This document shows positions 52,173-60,039 of a stretch of 64,000 nt of DNA, in pieces. The position numbers and the translations under genes were made by a program. The notes under the pieces were generated by a model that was not told where the DNA came from, did no database searches, and saw only the letters and a list, made by a program, of their open reading frames with translations. Within the stretch, counting starts at the first letter, position 1, and every line of letters starts with the position of its first letter. The stretch is from Luteibaculum sp964627445 (GTDB lineage: Bacteria > Bacteroidota > Bacteroidia > Flavobacteriales_D > Luteibaculaceae): positions 372,001-436,000 of the forward strand of contig CAZVJF010000001.1 in the NCBI GenBank assembly GCA_964627445.1. Direction: 5' to 3'.

Positions 52173-54941
52173 ATGTCTCACCTTTTCCCTTACTTTCTTA
52201 CCCGTATCGGAGGCGCACCCGTAGATTTAATTCGGGTGGAAGAAGCCCAAGCCTACGCTCTGGCGAACCAAATTGCCCATTTGCGCACCGCCATTTTTAA
52301 GGCCGGGCAAGAACTCTCGGACGCACTGTTTGAAGAGATTGGTGCCACCCAAGACGAAGAAGCCCAAAAAAACCTGCTAAACCTAAAACGCCATTGTTTT
52401 AATGGTCGGCAAATAGATGCAGCTTCTGTACAAGCTCCAGTAAGCGAGAAAACCGAGGCACTATTCCAAGCATACCAAAAGCTATGGCAAGAGCTCCATG
52501 GAAATCTAGAGCGCTATGAACACGTGTTTACACCCGAGTTAGAGCTTCAACGAGAGCAGGTAAAGCAAGCCATACAAAACGATGCCATCAAACGCGGCAT
52601 GTCGCTATCCAGCCATATTTTGCTGGCCAACCTGCCAAAGTTTATTGATAGACCCGTAGGGCGCTTCCGAAAAAAGGAATTAAAAGCCGAGGAAAGCCTG
52701 CTGAAATACCTTACCCGTACCTGTGCTAAAACTTCGCCTTTTAGTTTTTTTACTCAGTTGGCCGTGGGCGAAATAAACGGAAATGCCTGGCAAGCCCAAT
52801 TTACGGGAGCATCCCAAAGCAACACGACACTCAACAACATGCTGCTGAGCTATTTTAAAGCCGTGCTGCAGCAAATACCCAGCGTAGCCGATGCCATAAC
52901 CCTGCGCCTCAATCCAACCCTAACCCAACAGCAAAATCAAATCCTATACCTTACCAACAACCAAAATGTAGAGGCTTTTCAGCGCATAGACCAAAACCCG
53001 CTCATTGAATTGTTTACCGAATTTTTTGGTAGCGAACACCCGCAAGGCCTGGCGCGAGGTGCCGCCATAAAAGCATTGCTCGATGGCGAGTATGTAGACG
53101 CCAGCGAAGAAGAGCTCCGCGGATTTTTAGATAGTTTGGTCGGATATGGCCTGCTGGAATGGGATTTTGAGGTAAGCGGTATAGACCCCTATTGGGATAA
53201 AAAACTGATTGCCCTGTTGCACCAACGTGTAGGAAGCGAAAACCCCGCAGTGCAAAAACTTACCGAGGCACTTAGCGCTGCGCGGCAGTTTGCCGAAACC
53301 TTTGGTACTATTGCTCCCGAGCAACGCTGGCAACAATTAAAACAGACCTTTACCCCATTTAAAGAAGCTGCATTGCAATTGCATGCTATGGCAGGCTTAC
53401 CCGAAGAGGAACGCTTGACCGTAGAGGAACTTCGCAAAAAACAAGAAGCCGAAAAAGCAGCAGTCCAAAAGGAAAGCAGCCAAGAAGCAACTGAAAAAAC
53501 TGCTGAAGAGCAAACCCCTTTTACGCATAGCAACCCCACTTATTTTCATTACAAACAAGAGCAATTTTTGTACGAGGATGTAGCGGCTCAAGTATCGGTA
53601 AAGGCCAATACGCAAGAAATGGAACAGCTTATTGCGCCCTTGCGTAAGCTCTATCCTTTACTGCAGCCCTTGGAGGGTTTTACACCCGAACACGAACGCA
53701 TGGTGGCATTTTATCGGGACTTTTTTCCCGAACAAGAACGCATATCCCTGTTGGAATTTTATGAGGCATATTACCGAGAGGTAAAAGTGCCCGAGCACAA
53801 GGCCATAGCCGAGTACAAAGAAGCGCGTAAAAAAGACCCAAAAGCCAATCCACCCCAACCCAAATACAAGGCCACCAACACCGAAAAAAAGCAGCAAGAG
53901 GCCAAAGATCAACTCCACCAATACCTGGAGAAAAACAGCCACATTACAAAAGATGCCATACACATAAAGACCGAAAGCATTAACGAGCGCCTAGATAAGG
54001 GCAGCAAAACCCTCTCTGTGTCTGGTTTTTTCCAACCGTACTACGAAAACGGCAAACTCAAAGGCGTTTGCAACAGCATGTTTCCAGGTTATGGTAAAAT
54101 GTTTTCGCGCTTTTTACACCTGTTTCCCGAGGAGATTACCCAAGAGCTGGTTCATGCCAATGAATCGGGCAAAGGCGAGTCCATTTACGTAGAAAACACC
54201 GATGCCTCCTACTTCAACGCCAATTTGCATCCCCCCTTGATGTCGCGCGAAATAAAAACACCTGGCGGACATAACAGCGTAAGCAAAAACCAACAAATAC
54301 CAGTAACCGAACTGGTGGTGCAACCCAAAAGCGACACGCATTTGCAGTTAATACACGAGCCCACAGGAAAAGAGGTGTCCATGTTCGATCTCGGTTTCCA
54401 GGGGCACAAAGGCCGCTCGGAATTGTACCAACTGCTGTGCCGTTTTACCCATGCCGAAATGGTAATGCTTAGTAGCGTAATCCAATGGGCAAACACAGCG
54501 CACCAAAAGCAATATCCCAATACCGCCAAACCCCAAATTTGGTTGGATGACACCCTGTGCATACAACGCCAAACGTGGGATATCGCCAAAGAAAATTTAC
54601 CCGAATTACCGCAACACTTTACCGATGCGCAGGTCTATGAAACCATTGTGGCATGGGCCAAGAAATACAACCTACCGCAACAGGTTTTTGTAAAAGCCGT
54701 ACACCAGCACGAGTTGCAAGAGCTGGAACCTGATGTAGCGCAAAAAATAGGGCGTGATGCTTACAAGCCGCAGTATATCGATTTTGAGCATATCCCCCTG
54801 GTTTGCAACCTATTTAAGAAATTACTGGCTAAAGTGCCCAAAGCGTTGCACCTTAGCGAAATGCTGCCCAATACCCAACAGATGGTAGAAACCAACCATG
54901 GGCAGTATGTATCCGAACTAATGATACAGTGGTATGAGTAA
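52173..54941 (+). CDS. lanB1: Lantibiotic dehydratase, glutamylation (LanB N-terminal) protein
   Basis: 922 aa. RTCAKTSPFSFFTQLAVGEI is the hallmark of the Lant_dehydr_N family. These enzymes esterify Ser/Thr with glutamate from Glu-tRNA as the first half of dehydration. The C-terminal portion (VSKNQQIPVTELVVQPKSDTHLQLIHEPTGKEVSMFDLGFQGHKGRSELYQLLCRF) continues the dehydratase fold. A low-complexity Lys/Glu/Gln insert (about 410-450) and a Lys/Pro-rich segment (about 545-580) are unusual. The elimination domain is absent and is encoded by the next gene, as in pinensin loci. Confidence 0.9.
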   Translation: MSHLFPYFLTRIGGAPVDLIRVEEAQAYALANQIAHLRTAIFKAGQELSDALFEEIGATQDEEAQKNLLNLKRHCFNGRQIDAASVQAPVSEKTEALFQAYQKLWQELHGNLERYEHVFTPELELQREQVKQAIQNDAIKRGMSLSSHILLANLPKFIDRPVGRFRKKELKAEESLLKYLTRTCAKTSPFSFFTQLAVGEINGNAWQAQFTGASQSNTTLNNMLLSYFKAVLQQIPSVADAITLRLNPTLTQQQNQILYLTNNQNVEAFQRIDQNPLIELFTEFFGSEHPQGLARGAAIKALLDGEYVDASEEELRGFLDSLVGYGLLEWDFEVSGIDPYWDKKLIALLHQRVGSENPAVQKLTEALSAARQFAETFGTIAPEQRWQQLKQTFTPFKEAALQLHAMAGLPEEERLTVEELRKKQEAEKAAVQKESSQEATEKTAEEQTPFTHSNPTYFHYKQEQFLYEDVAAQVSVKANTQEMEQLIAPLRKLYPLLQPLEGFTPEHERMVAFYRDFFPEQERISLLEFYEAYYREVKVPEHKAIAEYKEARKKDPKANPPQPKYKATNTEKKQQEAKDQLHQYLEKNSHITKDAIHIKTESINERLDKGSKTLSVSGFFQPYYENGKLKGVCNSMFPGYGKMFSRFLHLFPEEITQELVHANESGKGESIYVENTDASYFNANLHPPLMSREIKTPGGHNSVSKNQQIPVTELVVQPKSDTHLQLIHEPTGKEVSMFDLGFQGHKGRSELYQLLCRFTHAEMVMLSSVIQWANTAHQKQYPNTAKPQIWLDDTLCIQRQTWDIAKENLPELPQHFTDAQVYETIVAWAKKYNLPQQVFVKAVHQHELQELEPDVAQKIGRDAYKPQYIDFEHIPLVCNLFKKLLAKVPKALHLSEMLPNTQQMVETNHGQYVSELMIQWYE

Positions 54942-55938
54942 ACCCAGCTGGCACGCAGCCTACCTTTATTACGCAGAACCCTGGCACCCATTTTTAGGCC
55001 AGTTTCTATACGGGTGGATTCAAGAAAACCTGGTATCAGCAGGGGTACCTTATTTCTTTATTCGCTATTGGGAGCAAGGTCCTCACATTCGTTTCCGATT
55101 TTTCTGTGGCCCTGCTACGGCAAACATCGTGCGCCAACGCCTTGAAACAGCCTACCACGGCTACTGCCAAAAACAACCAGCCAACTACGATTACTACGGT
55201 TTTTCTCCCGAAGATCTAGTGGAGATCAACGAAGCATGGCGCCCCAACAACAGCTTGCACTGGGTACAGTATGAGCCCGAAATCCAACGCTATGGAGGTA
55301 TCCACGGTTTACCGTTGTGCGAGGCGCACTTTAACGACAGCAGCAGTGCCGTTTTGCAGATGCTGCACCAAGAAGCATCTTGGAGTTACACACACGGGCT
55401 TACTGCTGCACTACAAATGCATTTGCTATTTGCACGTGCAGCCAACCTCAGTCCAGAAGAACTCCTGCAGTTGTTTCACTTCGTATTTCTAAGCTGGTTC
55501 CCACGAGCCGTAGACGAAACCAACAGCCTAACGGCCGAGGAGCGGGTGCAAAAGCAAAACGAAATCTTAAAACTGTTTCAACAACAGTGGGATAAGCAAC
55601 GAGAAGCGCTGCAACCCTTTATTACCACCATGTGGCAAACGCCCGAAGCCGATATGGCTGAGGTACTGGAAACGCCCGTCTACACCTTTTACCAAAAAAG
55701 CCGCGAAACGGTGCGACAGCTAGAAGCTGCTTTTGACCAAGGAAAACTAGAAAATCCCGGTTGGTTAAACTACCTACCCAACAGCAATGAGCTTAGCGAA
55801 AAACAGAAAACATTGTGGGCCATTTACGGCAGCTTTATCCACATGACCAACAACCGTTTGGGGGTACTGAACCGCGATGAGGGCTTTATCGCCTTTTTAA
55901 TTAAGCAGGGCATAGAAGGGATGAAAGCTTCGGTGTAG
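54934..55938 (+). CDS. lanB2: Lantibiotic dehydratase, elimination (thiopeptide-type LanB C-terminal) protein
   Basis: 334 aa. The N-terminus (WHAAYLYYAEPWHPFLGQFLYGWIQENLVSAGVPYFFIRYWEQGPHIRFRFF) is the thiopeptide-type bacteriocin biosynthesis / SpaB_C signature, containing the Arg residues that act on glutamylated Ser/Thr. It removes glutamate to leave dehydroalanine or dehydrobutyrine. The start overlaps the lanB1 stop by 8 nt, so the two halves of the dehydratase are probably made in equal amounts. Confidence 0.9.
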   Translation: MSKPSWHAAYLYYAEPWHPFLGQFLYGWIQENLVSAGVPYFFIRYWEQGPHIRFRFFCGPATANIVRQRLETAYHGYCQKQPANYDYYGFSPEDLVEINEAWRPNNSLHWVQYEPEIQRYGGIHGLPLCEAHFNDSSSAVLQMLHQEASWSYTHGLTAALQMHLLFARAANLSPEELLQLFHFVFLSWFPRAVDETNSLTAEERVQKQNEILKLFQQQWDKQREALQPFITTMWQTPEADMAEVLETPVYTFYQKSRETVRQLEAAFDQGKLENPGWLNYLPNSNELSEKQKTLWAIYGSFIHMTNNRLGVLNRDEGFIAFLIKQGIEGMKASV

Positions 55939-55960
55939 CGTACCGCGCTTCAAAACCATG

Positions 55961-57259
55961 TTACTTTATGGGTGAGGCTACCCAGGCCCACCAGGCTTCC
56001 CAGTCCCAATATCGATCGCCATAGAAGCACTGATCGAAGGAGTGTGCCATTTTTAAATTATATAGTACACAAAGGAATACCACTTGCATGAAAACCCATT
56101 TCAGACTCGCCAACTTGGGCCACCATTTAGGAAATGACAACAATGCCGGCAAGGAAATAATGGGCAAATACTCTACAAAACTCCGTGCTCCGTACGAACA
56201 CCCAAAACCCCAGTCCCACCAGCACGCAAAAACATAGGAGGTTGTAAAAAAACCCAGCAATGCATATCTGGCTTGCCTCGATTTGCCATTGATAAACAAA
56301 AGCACTAGCAGCACCAGCCACAACGGGTTGTACAAAAACAGTCCGTTGTTTGGAGAAAACCAGGTAGAACCTAAGGCCGGAGTAAACCAATTAAAACCCT
56401 CATCTCCGTATGCGTAGTACAACCACTGTCCGCTTTGCCAGTGCCACCACACCAGTTGCGGCAACAGCACCGTGGCAATGGTAGCTAAGTACAGCAATTT
56501 AGCCCATATCGGGCGCCTCCAGGTGGACCCTAACGTTTTTATACTGACCCCAGAGAAAACAACAAAAACGCCAATGAGTAGCCCCAGCAGGTTGGTAGGA
56601 CGCACCATTACGCACAAACCCACAATGCTACCCAGCGTAATGGCCATAGGCCATGTCCATACTTTTTTTCGTTTGAGCCAAAACAAAGAGTACAGCCAGC
56701 AAGAAAAGAGGAAAAAGGAGTACACATGCGACATGCCCGTTTCCCAGATTGCATAGTAGTACAAATTGGTTCCTACCAGAACTACAAGCAGCAAGGATGC
56801 ACTCAACCGCTCCGATAACCCGTGCTGAACCAAGATTCGCGATAAAAGCCAAAGACCCAGCATTAAATAAACCACAGCCGCTACGTTTATGGCCTTGTGG
56901 TACCCTACTGTAAATCCATCGGGCGGTATGCCAGATATTATGGTGGTGGCATGCGCAGCCAAAAAAAACGGTAGCTGCATCACAGCGGTACCCATAGGGT
57001 ATTTTGTGCTCACCACGCCAGTAGCAGTATCTAGCTGGAAACCATTGCCTGTTTTTTCTGCAATGGAGTCTGGAAATGTCCTTGCGTTAAAATCGTAAAT
57101 AAAGGCCGTAGGGAGATACACATAATAGCCTGCTTTATCACCCCAAATTTCGCTGTGGTAATTAAACCTCCCGCTTCGGCTATGTCGGTTCATGCTTAGG
57201 AAGAGCAACAGCCCTCCAAAGAGTATCCAGCACAAATATGTTAAACCGGGTCTGACCAT
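55961..57259 (-). CDS. Polytopic membrane protein, GT-C-like (paralogue)
   Basis: 432 aa. It shares with the 12963-14279 protein the loop motif DKAGYYVYLPTAFIYD, GTAVMQLPFFLAAH, VRPTNLLGLL, YAYGDEGFNWFTP, GLFLYNPLWLV and ACWWDWGFGCSYGARSFVEYLPII. A lipid-linked-sugar glycosyltransferase role is possible but unproven. It is convergent with lanB2 and probably unrelated to the lanthipeptide pathway. Confidence 0.6.
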   Translation of the reverse strand: MVRPGLTYLCWILFGGLLLFLSMNRHSRSGRFNYHSEIWGDKAGYYVYLPTAFIYDFNARTFPDSIAEKTGNGFQLDTATGVVSTKYPMGTAVMQLPFFLAAHATTIISGIPPDGFTVGYHKAINVAAVVYLMLGLWLLSRILVQHGLSERLSASLLLVVLVGTNLYYYAIWETGMSHVYSFFLFSCWLYSLFWLKRKKVWTWPMAITLGSIVGLCVMVRPTNLLGLLIGVFVVFSGVSIKTLGSTWRRPIWAKLLYLATIATVLLPQLVWWHWQSGQWLYYAYGDEGFNWFTPALGSTWFSPNNGLFLYNPLWLVLLVLLFINGKSRQARYALLGFFTTSYVFACWWDWGFGCSYGARSFVEYLPIISLPALLSFPKWWPKLASLKWVFMQVVFLCVLYNLKMAHSFDQCFYGDRYWDWEAWWAWVASPIK

Positions 57260-57314
57260 TTTTATGGGTTAAATGTAGCTTAAAGCGTACGTACCCCCAT
57301 CAAACCCAGTCATG

Positions 57315-57491
57315 CTATCGTTGGGATTTTGATTTGCAGTTCAGGTTAAATCCTTTGGAGCCGTTTCCAGACTGAAATTGTCTTCCTGGCATTGGCATAC
57401 CGAACGAATGCGAATATCTTGGATCTATTATTGAGGCTTCTGGCACCTCGGGAAGGTAAGGGTTTTCAAAGTTCCGAATCGGATTTTGGTA
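57315..57491 (-). pseudogene. Remnant of an Rhs core sequence
   Basis: Minus-strand reading gives IRNFENPYLPEVPEASI ... YSHSFGMPMPGRQFQSGNG, then unrelated residues to a stop at 57315. The same Rhs-core segment opens the intact gene at 58844. It lacks the RHS core DPRLGRFFAVDPLA, so it is a truncated copy. Confidence 0.7.
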
Positions 57492-57602
57492 AAGAAGTGG
57501 TTAATTGCCTGGCTACACATCTTCTCGGTTATCGATGCCTTTATCGCCAAAAGAAAAATTCAATCCATGATGTAAAAAGCCCCTGATTACTCAGAGGCTT
57601 TA
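57359..57602. repeat. ~240-bp direct repeat, copy A (copy B at 58721-58962)
   Basis: The two segments align over their full length with scattered substitutions, including CACCTCGGGAAGGTAAGGG, ACACATCTTCTCGGTTAT and the closing hairpin. They cover the start of the Rhs-core fragment and its upstream flank, and bracket the toxin/immunity pair. Confidence 0.85.
57574..57602 (-). terminator. Hairpin in repeat copy A
   Basis: Minus strand AAAGCCTCTGA / TCAGGGGCTTT stem with a T5 tail, downstream of the immunity candidate. Its twin in copy B (58935-58962) lies upstream of the Rhs gene. Confidence 0.7.
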
Positions 57603-57624
57603 TGTAACCAAGCATTTTTACTGG

Positions 57625-57921
57625 TCACATATTTTTTCCTATTAACTCGAGATAAATCGGGTACAAGTACAAAAGACTACCCAGAATTGCCAAATAATTA
57701 AACGGATTAGTTGTATCATGTTTAAAAAACAACCGAACAAACCCGTAAACAGGCAACAAGATAAATAACACCAACAACATAATAACTAAATGATTATGTA
57801 TAGGCTTATAATACAGATATTTATCATAAATCTGTGTACCAAAAACGCTATCCATAAACATAACTACAAACAACAGAAATGATACACTAACTAAGGCGTG
57901 TATAATGTTTCTAAAAATCAT
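57625..57921 (-). CDS. Putative membrane immunity protein
   Basis: 98 aa with three hydrophobic spans (HALVSVSFLLFVVMFMD; LVIMLLVLFILLPVYGFVRLF; YLAILGSLLYLYPIYL). It overlaps the stop of the Rhs toxin candidate by 4 nt (ATGA), the standard position of an immunity gene. No known family recognised; the role is inferred from position. Confidence 0.55.
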   Translation of the reverse strand: MIFRNIIHALVSVSFLLFVVMFMDSVFGTQIYDKYLYYKPIHNHLVIMLLVLFILLPVYGFVRLFFKHDTTNPFNYLAILGSLLYLYPIYLELIGKNM

Positions 57922-58844
57922 CCACCTGATTTTTCGGTATTTTGAGAATCATCTGGCTTAAACTGCTCTTTGAGTAATTCTTTAGAGAAGTCCTGCGTAT
58001 CTTCATCTACTCCTCCATGTGCATCTAACCCTTGCTTTGATTTTTCTGAGTCGTAATTATAATTTATTATCTGAGTGTTATCATTCCCTTCAGCAGCTTC
58101 TGTAGGATATCCTCGAGAACCAACTTTAGACCTCTCTGTTTGATAAATATTAAAATTCTCATCAACATTATCAGGAATCTCTAGTGGCTTCGAAGCAGGC
58201 TCTAAAGCAGGGTCTACAGTTAATAATAGCTTTACTTTTATCCCTTCTTTTTTCAGCAGTTTACTAACCTGATTTGCAGCAACACCACCCAAGCTATATC
58301 CATATATTGCTATCGTCTCTCCTTCCTTATAATTTTCTTTCACATAATCAAATGCAGATGTAATAACATCTCCTGACAAATTAGTATTATAAGTAGTTAC
58401 TTGTATGCCTAAATTATTTGCATCTGAATATGTCTCAATATCATTCTTAATATTGATTACAGTTGATGAAACTTCACCATTCGAGAACATATCATTACCA
58501 CCAAAAAGCAATACCTTTTCTAGCCCTTCCAACTCAATAGCATCAATAACCCTATTTTCACTAAATGCATAAGTACTATTGTATGGGTATTTAGAAGCTA
58601 ACGGGTCAACAGCAAAGAACCTACCCAACCTTGGGTCATACATTCTGTATTTGAAGTTTATAATGTTTCCAGCCCCTTTAATTTCGTCATCCTTTTCTTG
58701 CCCTTGGAACCCATACCGGTAGCCGTTTCCACTTTGAAAATTCCGACCAGGCATTGGCATCCCGAACGAATGTGAATATCCTGAATTCATTCTTAAGGCT
58801 TCTTGCACCTCGGGAAGGTAAGGGTTTTGGAAGTTACGAATCAA
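57918..58844 (-). CDS. Truncated Rhs core protein with alpha/beta-hydrolase C-terminal toxin candidate
   Basis: 308 aa. Residues 1-110 are the Rhs-associated core (GYRYGFQGQEKDDEIKG, YRMYDPRLGRFFAVDPLA, YAFSENRVIDAIELEGLE). Residues from about 111 are a variable C-terminal domain with IAIYGYSLGGVAANQ. Ser184 (GYSLG), Asp211 (TVDPA) and His276 (DAHGG) form a plausible hydrolase triad, so a lipase or esterase toxin is likely. There is no N-terminal repeat region or secretion signal, so this is an orphan cassette unless recombined into a full Rhs gene. Confidence 0.75.
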   Translation of the reverse strand: MIRNFQNPYLPEVQEALRMNSGYSHSFGMPMPGRNFQSGNGYRYGFQGQEKDDEIKGAGNIINFKYRMYDPRLGRFFAVDPLASKYPYNSTYAFSENRVIDAIELEGLEKVLLFGGNDMFSNGEVSSTVINIKNDIETYSDANNLGIQVTTYNTNLSGDVITSAFDYVKENYKEGETIAIYGYSLGGVAANQVSKLLKKEGIKVKLLLTVDPALEPASKPLEIPDNVDENFNIYQTERSKVGSRGYPTEAAEGNDNTQIINYNYDSEKSKQGLDAHGGVDEDTQDFSKELLKEQFKPDDSQNTEKSGG

Positions 58845-59028
58845 TATTTTGGTAAAGAAGTGGTTTTTGCCAACTACACATCTTCTCGGTTATAGATGCT
58901 TTTATTGCCAAAAGAAAAATTCAATCCATAATGTAAAAAGCCCCTGATTGCTCAGAGGCTTTCTAAACTCGCTTGCAAATCCTGCGAAACGGGGATTTAT
59001 AGAAGTTTTGGGGAAGGTGATAGGTTAC

Positions 59029-59229
59029 TTAAAACCTACTGAGAATTAGAGCAAAGCACACGTAAAAAAGAATACCGTAAAGACTATACTTAAAAACAGC
59101 TTTCTGTTTTTTTCTAAAACCTTCACTGGCAAATTTAAGACTCAAAAACATATTTAATGGTGTAGGGAATAAAAAGCAAAACACCTTTAACACTACTGAA
59201 ATATCTTAATTTTCAGACATATCGGCCAT
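59029..59229 (-). pseudogene. Small two-span membrane protein gene with an internal stop
   Basis: From ATG 59229 the frame reads MADMSEN, then TAA at 59206-59208, then continues for 58 codons (DISVVLKVFCFLFPTPLN ... YSLYGILFYVCFALILSRF). The downstream part is protein-like with two hydrophobic segments. Either it is a nonsense-inactivated immunity-like gene, or translation begins at an internal GTG. Confidence 0.45.
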
Positions 59230-59239
59230 AAAATGAAAC

Positions 59240-59407
59240 TTAATTTAGTATTACATCTATCGCATGAATAAATAAGAAGAACATCAGGATACACAAAATC
59301 CCATACATGAGGTCACTTATTTTATCAATAAATGCCTGTTTGCCGATTAAGCCTTTAGTAACGCTTTTCATAAACCTTCCGAATCCAACTAATATTCCGT
59401 ATCCCAT
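59240..59407 (-). CDS. Small membrane protein
   Basis: 55 aa (MGYGILVGFGRFMKSVTKGL ... SDLMYGILCILMFFLFIHAIDVIL) with one strong C-terminal span. It follows the tail of an Rhs-derived frame by a few bases and may be an old immunity protein. No family recognised. Confidence 0.4.
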   Translation of the reverse strand: MGYGILVGFGRFMKSVTKGLIGKQAFIDKISDLMYGILCILMFFLFIHAIDVILN

Positions 59408-59410
59408 ATG

Positions 59411-59757
59411 CTATTCCTCCGCACAATTACCATCCTCCATAATGGATTCAAATATCTCCAGTCCTGAATACGGTTTTTCAAAGATTTCTTTAGCATTCTT
59501 ATTTTCAATAACAGCATTCTGAGCCTTAAGAAACGGAGCTTTTTTTAGTTTCAGAGGGAACGTTGCCTAGATATCACATGCTTTACAATCCGATTTCCCA
59601 TACCATCATAGGTAAACCGTAACTCAAATTTAGAAGAATCTTCGGGTACCACCCTTACTACTTTACCCGCCTGATTCCACTCAATTTCTTGAATAATATC
59701 GTTTTTATCTCGTGTTAAATTACCACTTGCACTCGTTCCTCGCTCGGTATAAACTCC
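59411..59757 (-). pseudogene. Rhs repeat protein remnant
   Basis: From 59757 the minus strand reads GVYTERGTSASGNLTRDKND...FTYDGMGNRIVKHVIS to a stop at 59551, an unmistakable YD/Rhs repeat. A second frame, shifted and protein-like (APFLKAQNAVIENKNAKEIFEK ... DGNCAEE), ends at 59411. The break between them suggests a frameshift in a former Rhs C-terminal region. Confidence 0.65.
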
Positions 59758-59805
59758 CTACGACAAGCTCAGGGTAAATCTTGCCCACGCGATAAACACC
59801 AGACA

Positions 59806-59842
59806 CAAAAAAAGCCCCATAACTTACGTTACAAGGCTTTAT
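59806..59842 (-). terminator. Terminator downstream of tRNA-Met
   Basis: Minus strand AAAGCC ... GGGGCTTTTTTT hairpin, 10 bp after the tRNA 3' end. Confidence 0.75.
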
Positions 59843-59852
59843 TTTTCACTTG

Positions 59853-59926
59853 TGGTCCCACATGGGCTCGAACCATGGACCCCTTGATTATGAGTCAAGT
59901 GCTCTAACCAGCTGAGCTATAGGACC
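59853..59926 (-). tRNA. tRNA-Met (anticodon CAU)
   Basis: A 74-nt cloverleaf on the minus strand: acceptor GGTCCTA / TGGGACC region, D-arm TAGCTCAGCTGGTTAGAGC, anticodon stem TTGA/TCAA with loop CTCATAA (CAU), and T-arm GGTTCGAGCC. CCA is not encoded. The arms resemble elongator tRNA-Met more than tRNA-Ile2, although CAU alone does not exclude a lysidine-modified Ile tRNA. Confidence 0.92.
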
Positions 59927-59994
59927 TGTTTAGTTTCCCGGTTTCCAGTTACCCTTGGCTTCGCTGAGCTTAGGACCTCCTGAAAACAGGACGG

Positions 59995-60025
59995 CAAAGG
60001 TAATTTTTTCCGCGATTATTCACAA
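59995..60025 (-). promoter_or_regulatory. Promoter of tRNA-Met
   Basis: Minus strand TTG (60025-60023), a 20-bp spacer, then TACCTTTG (60002-59995). Same architecture as the hppA promoter. Confidence 0.6.
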
Positions 60026-60039
60026 TAGCAAAACGCTTC

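Noticed and set aside
57392..57586. Plus-strand 64-codon frame in repeat copy A
   Set aside because: The minus strand of the same segment encodes a recognisable Rhs-core fragment, so the plus frame is a shadow.
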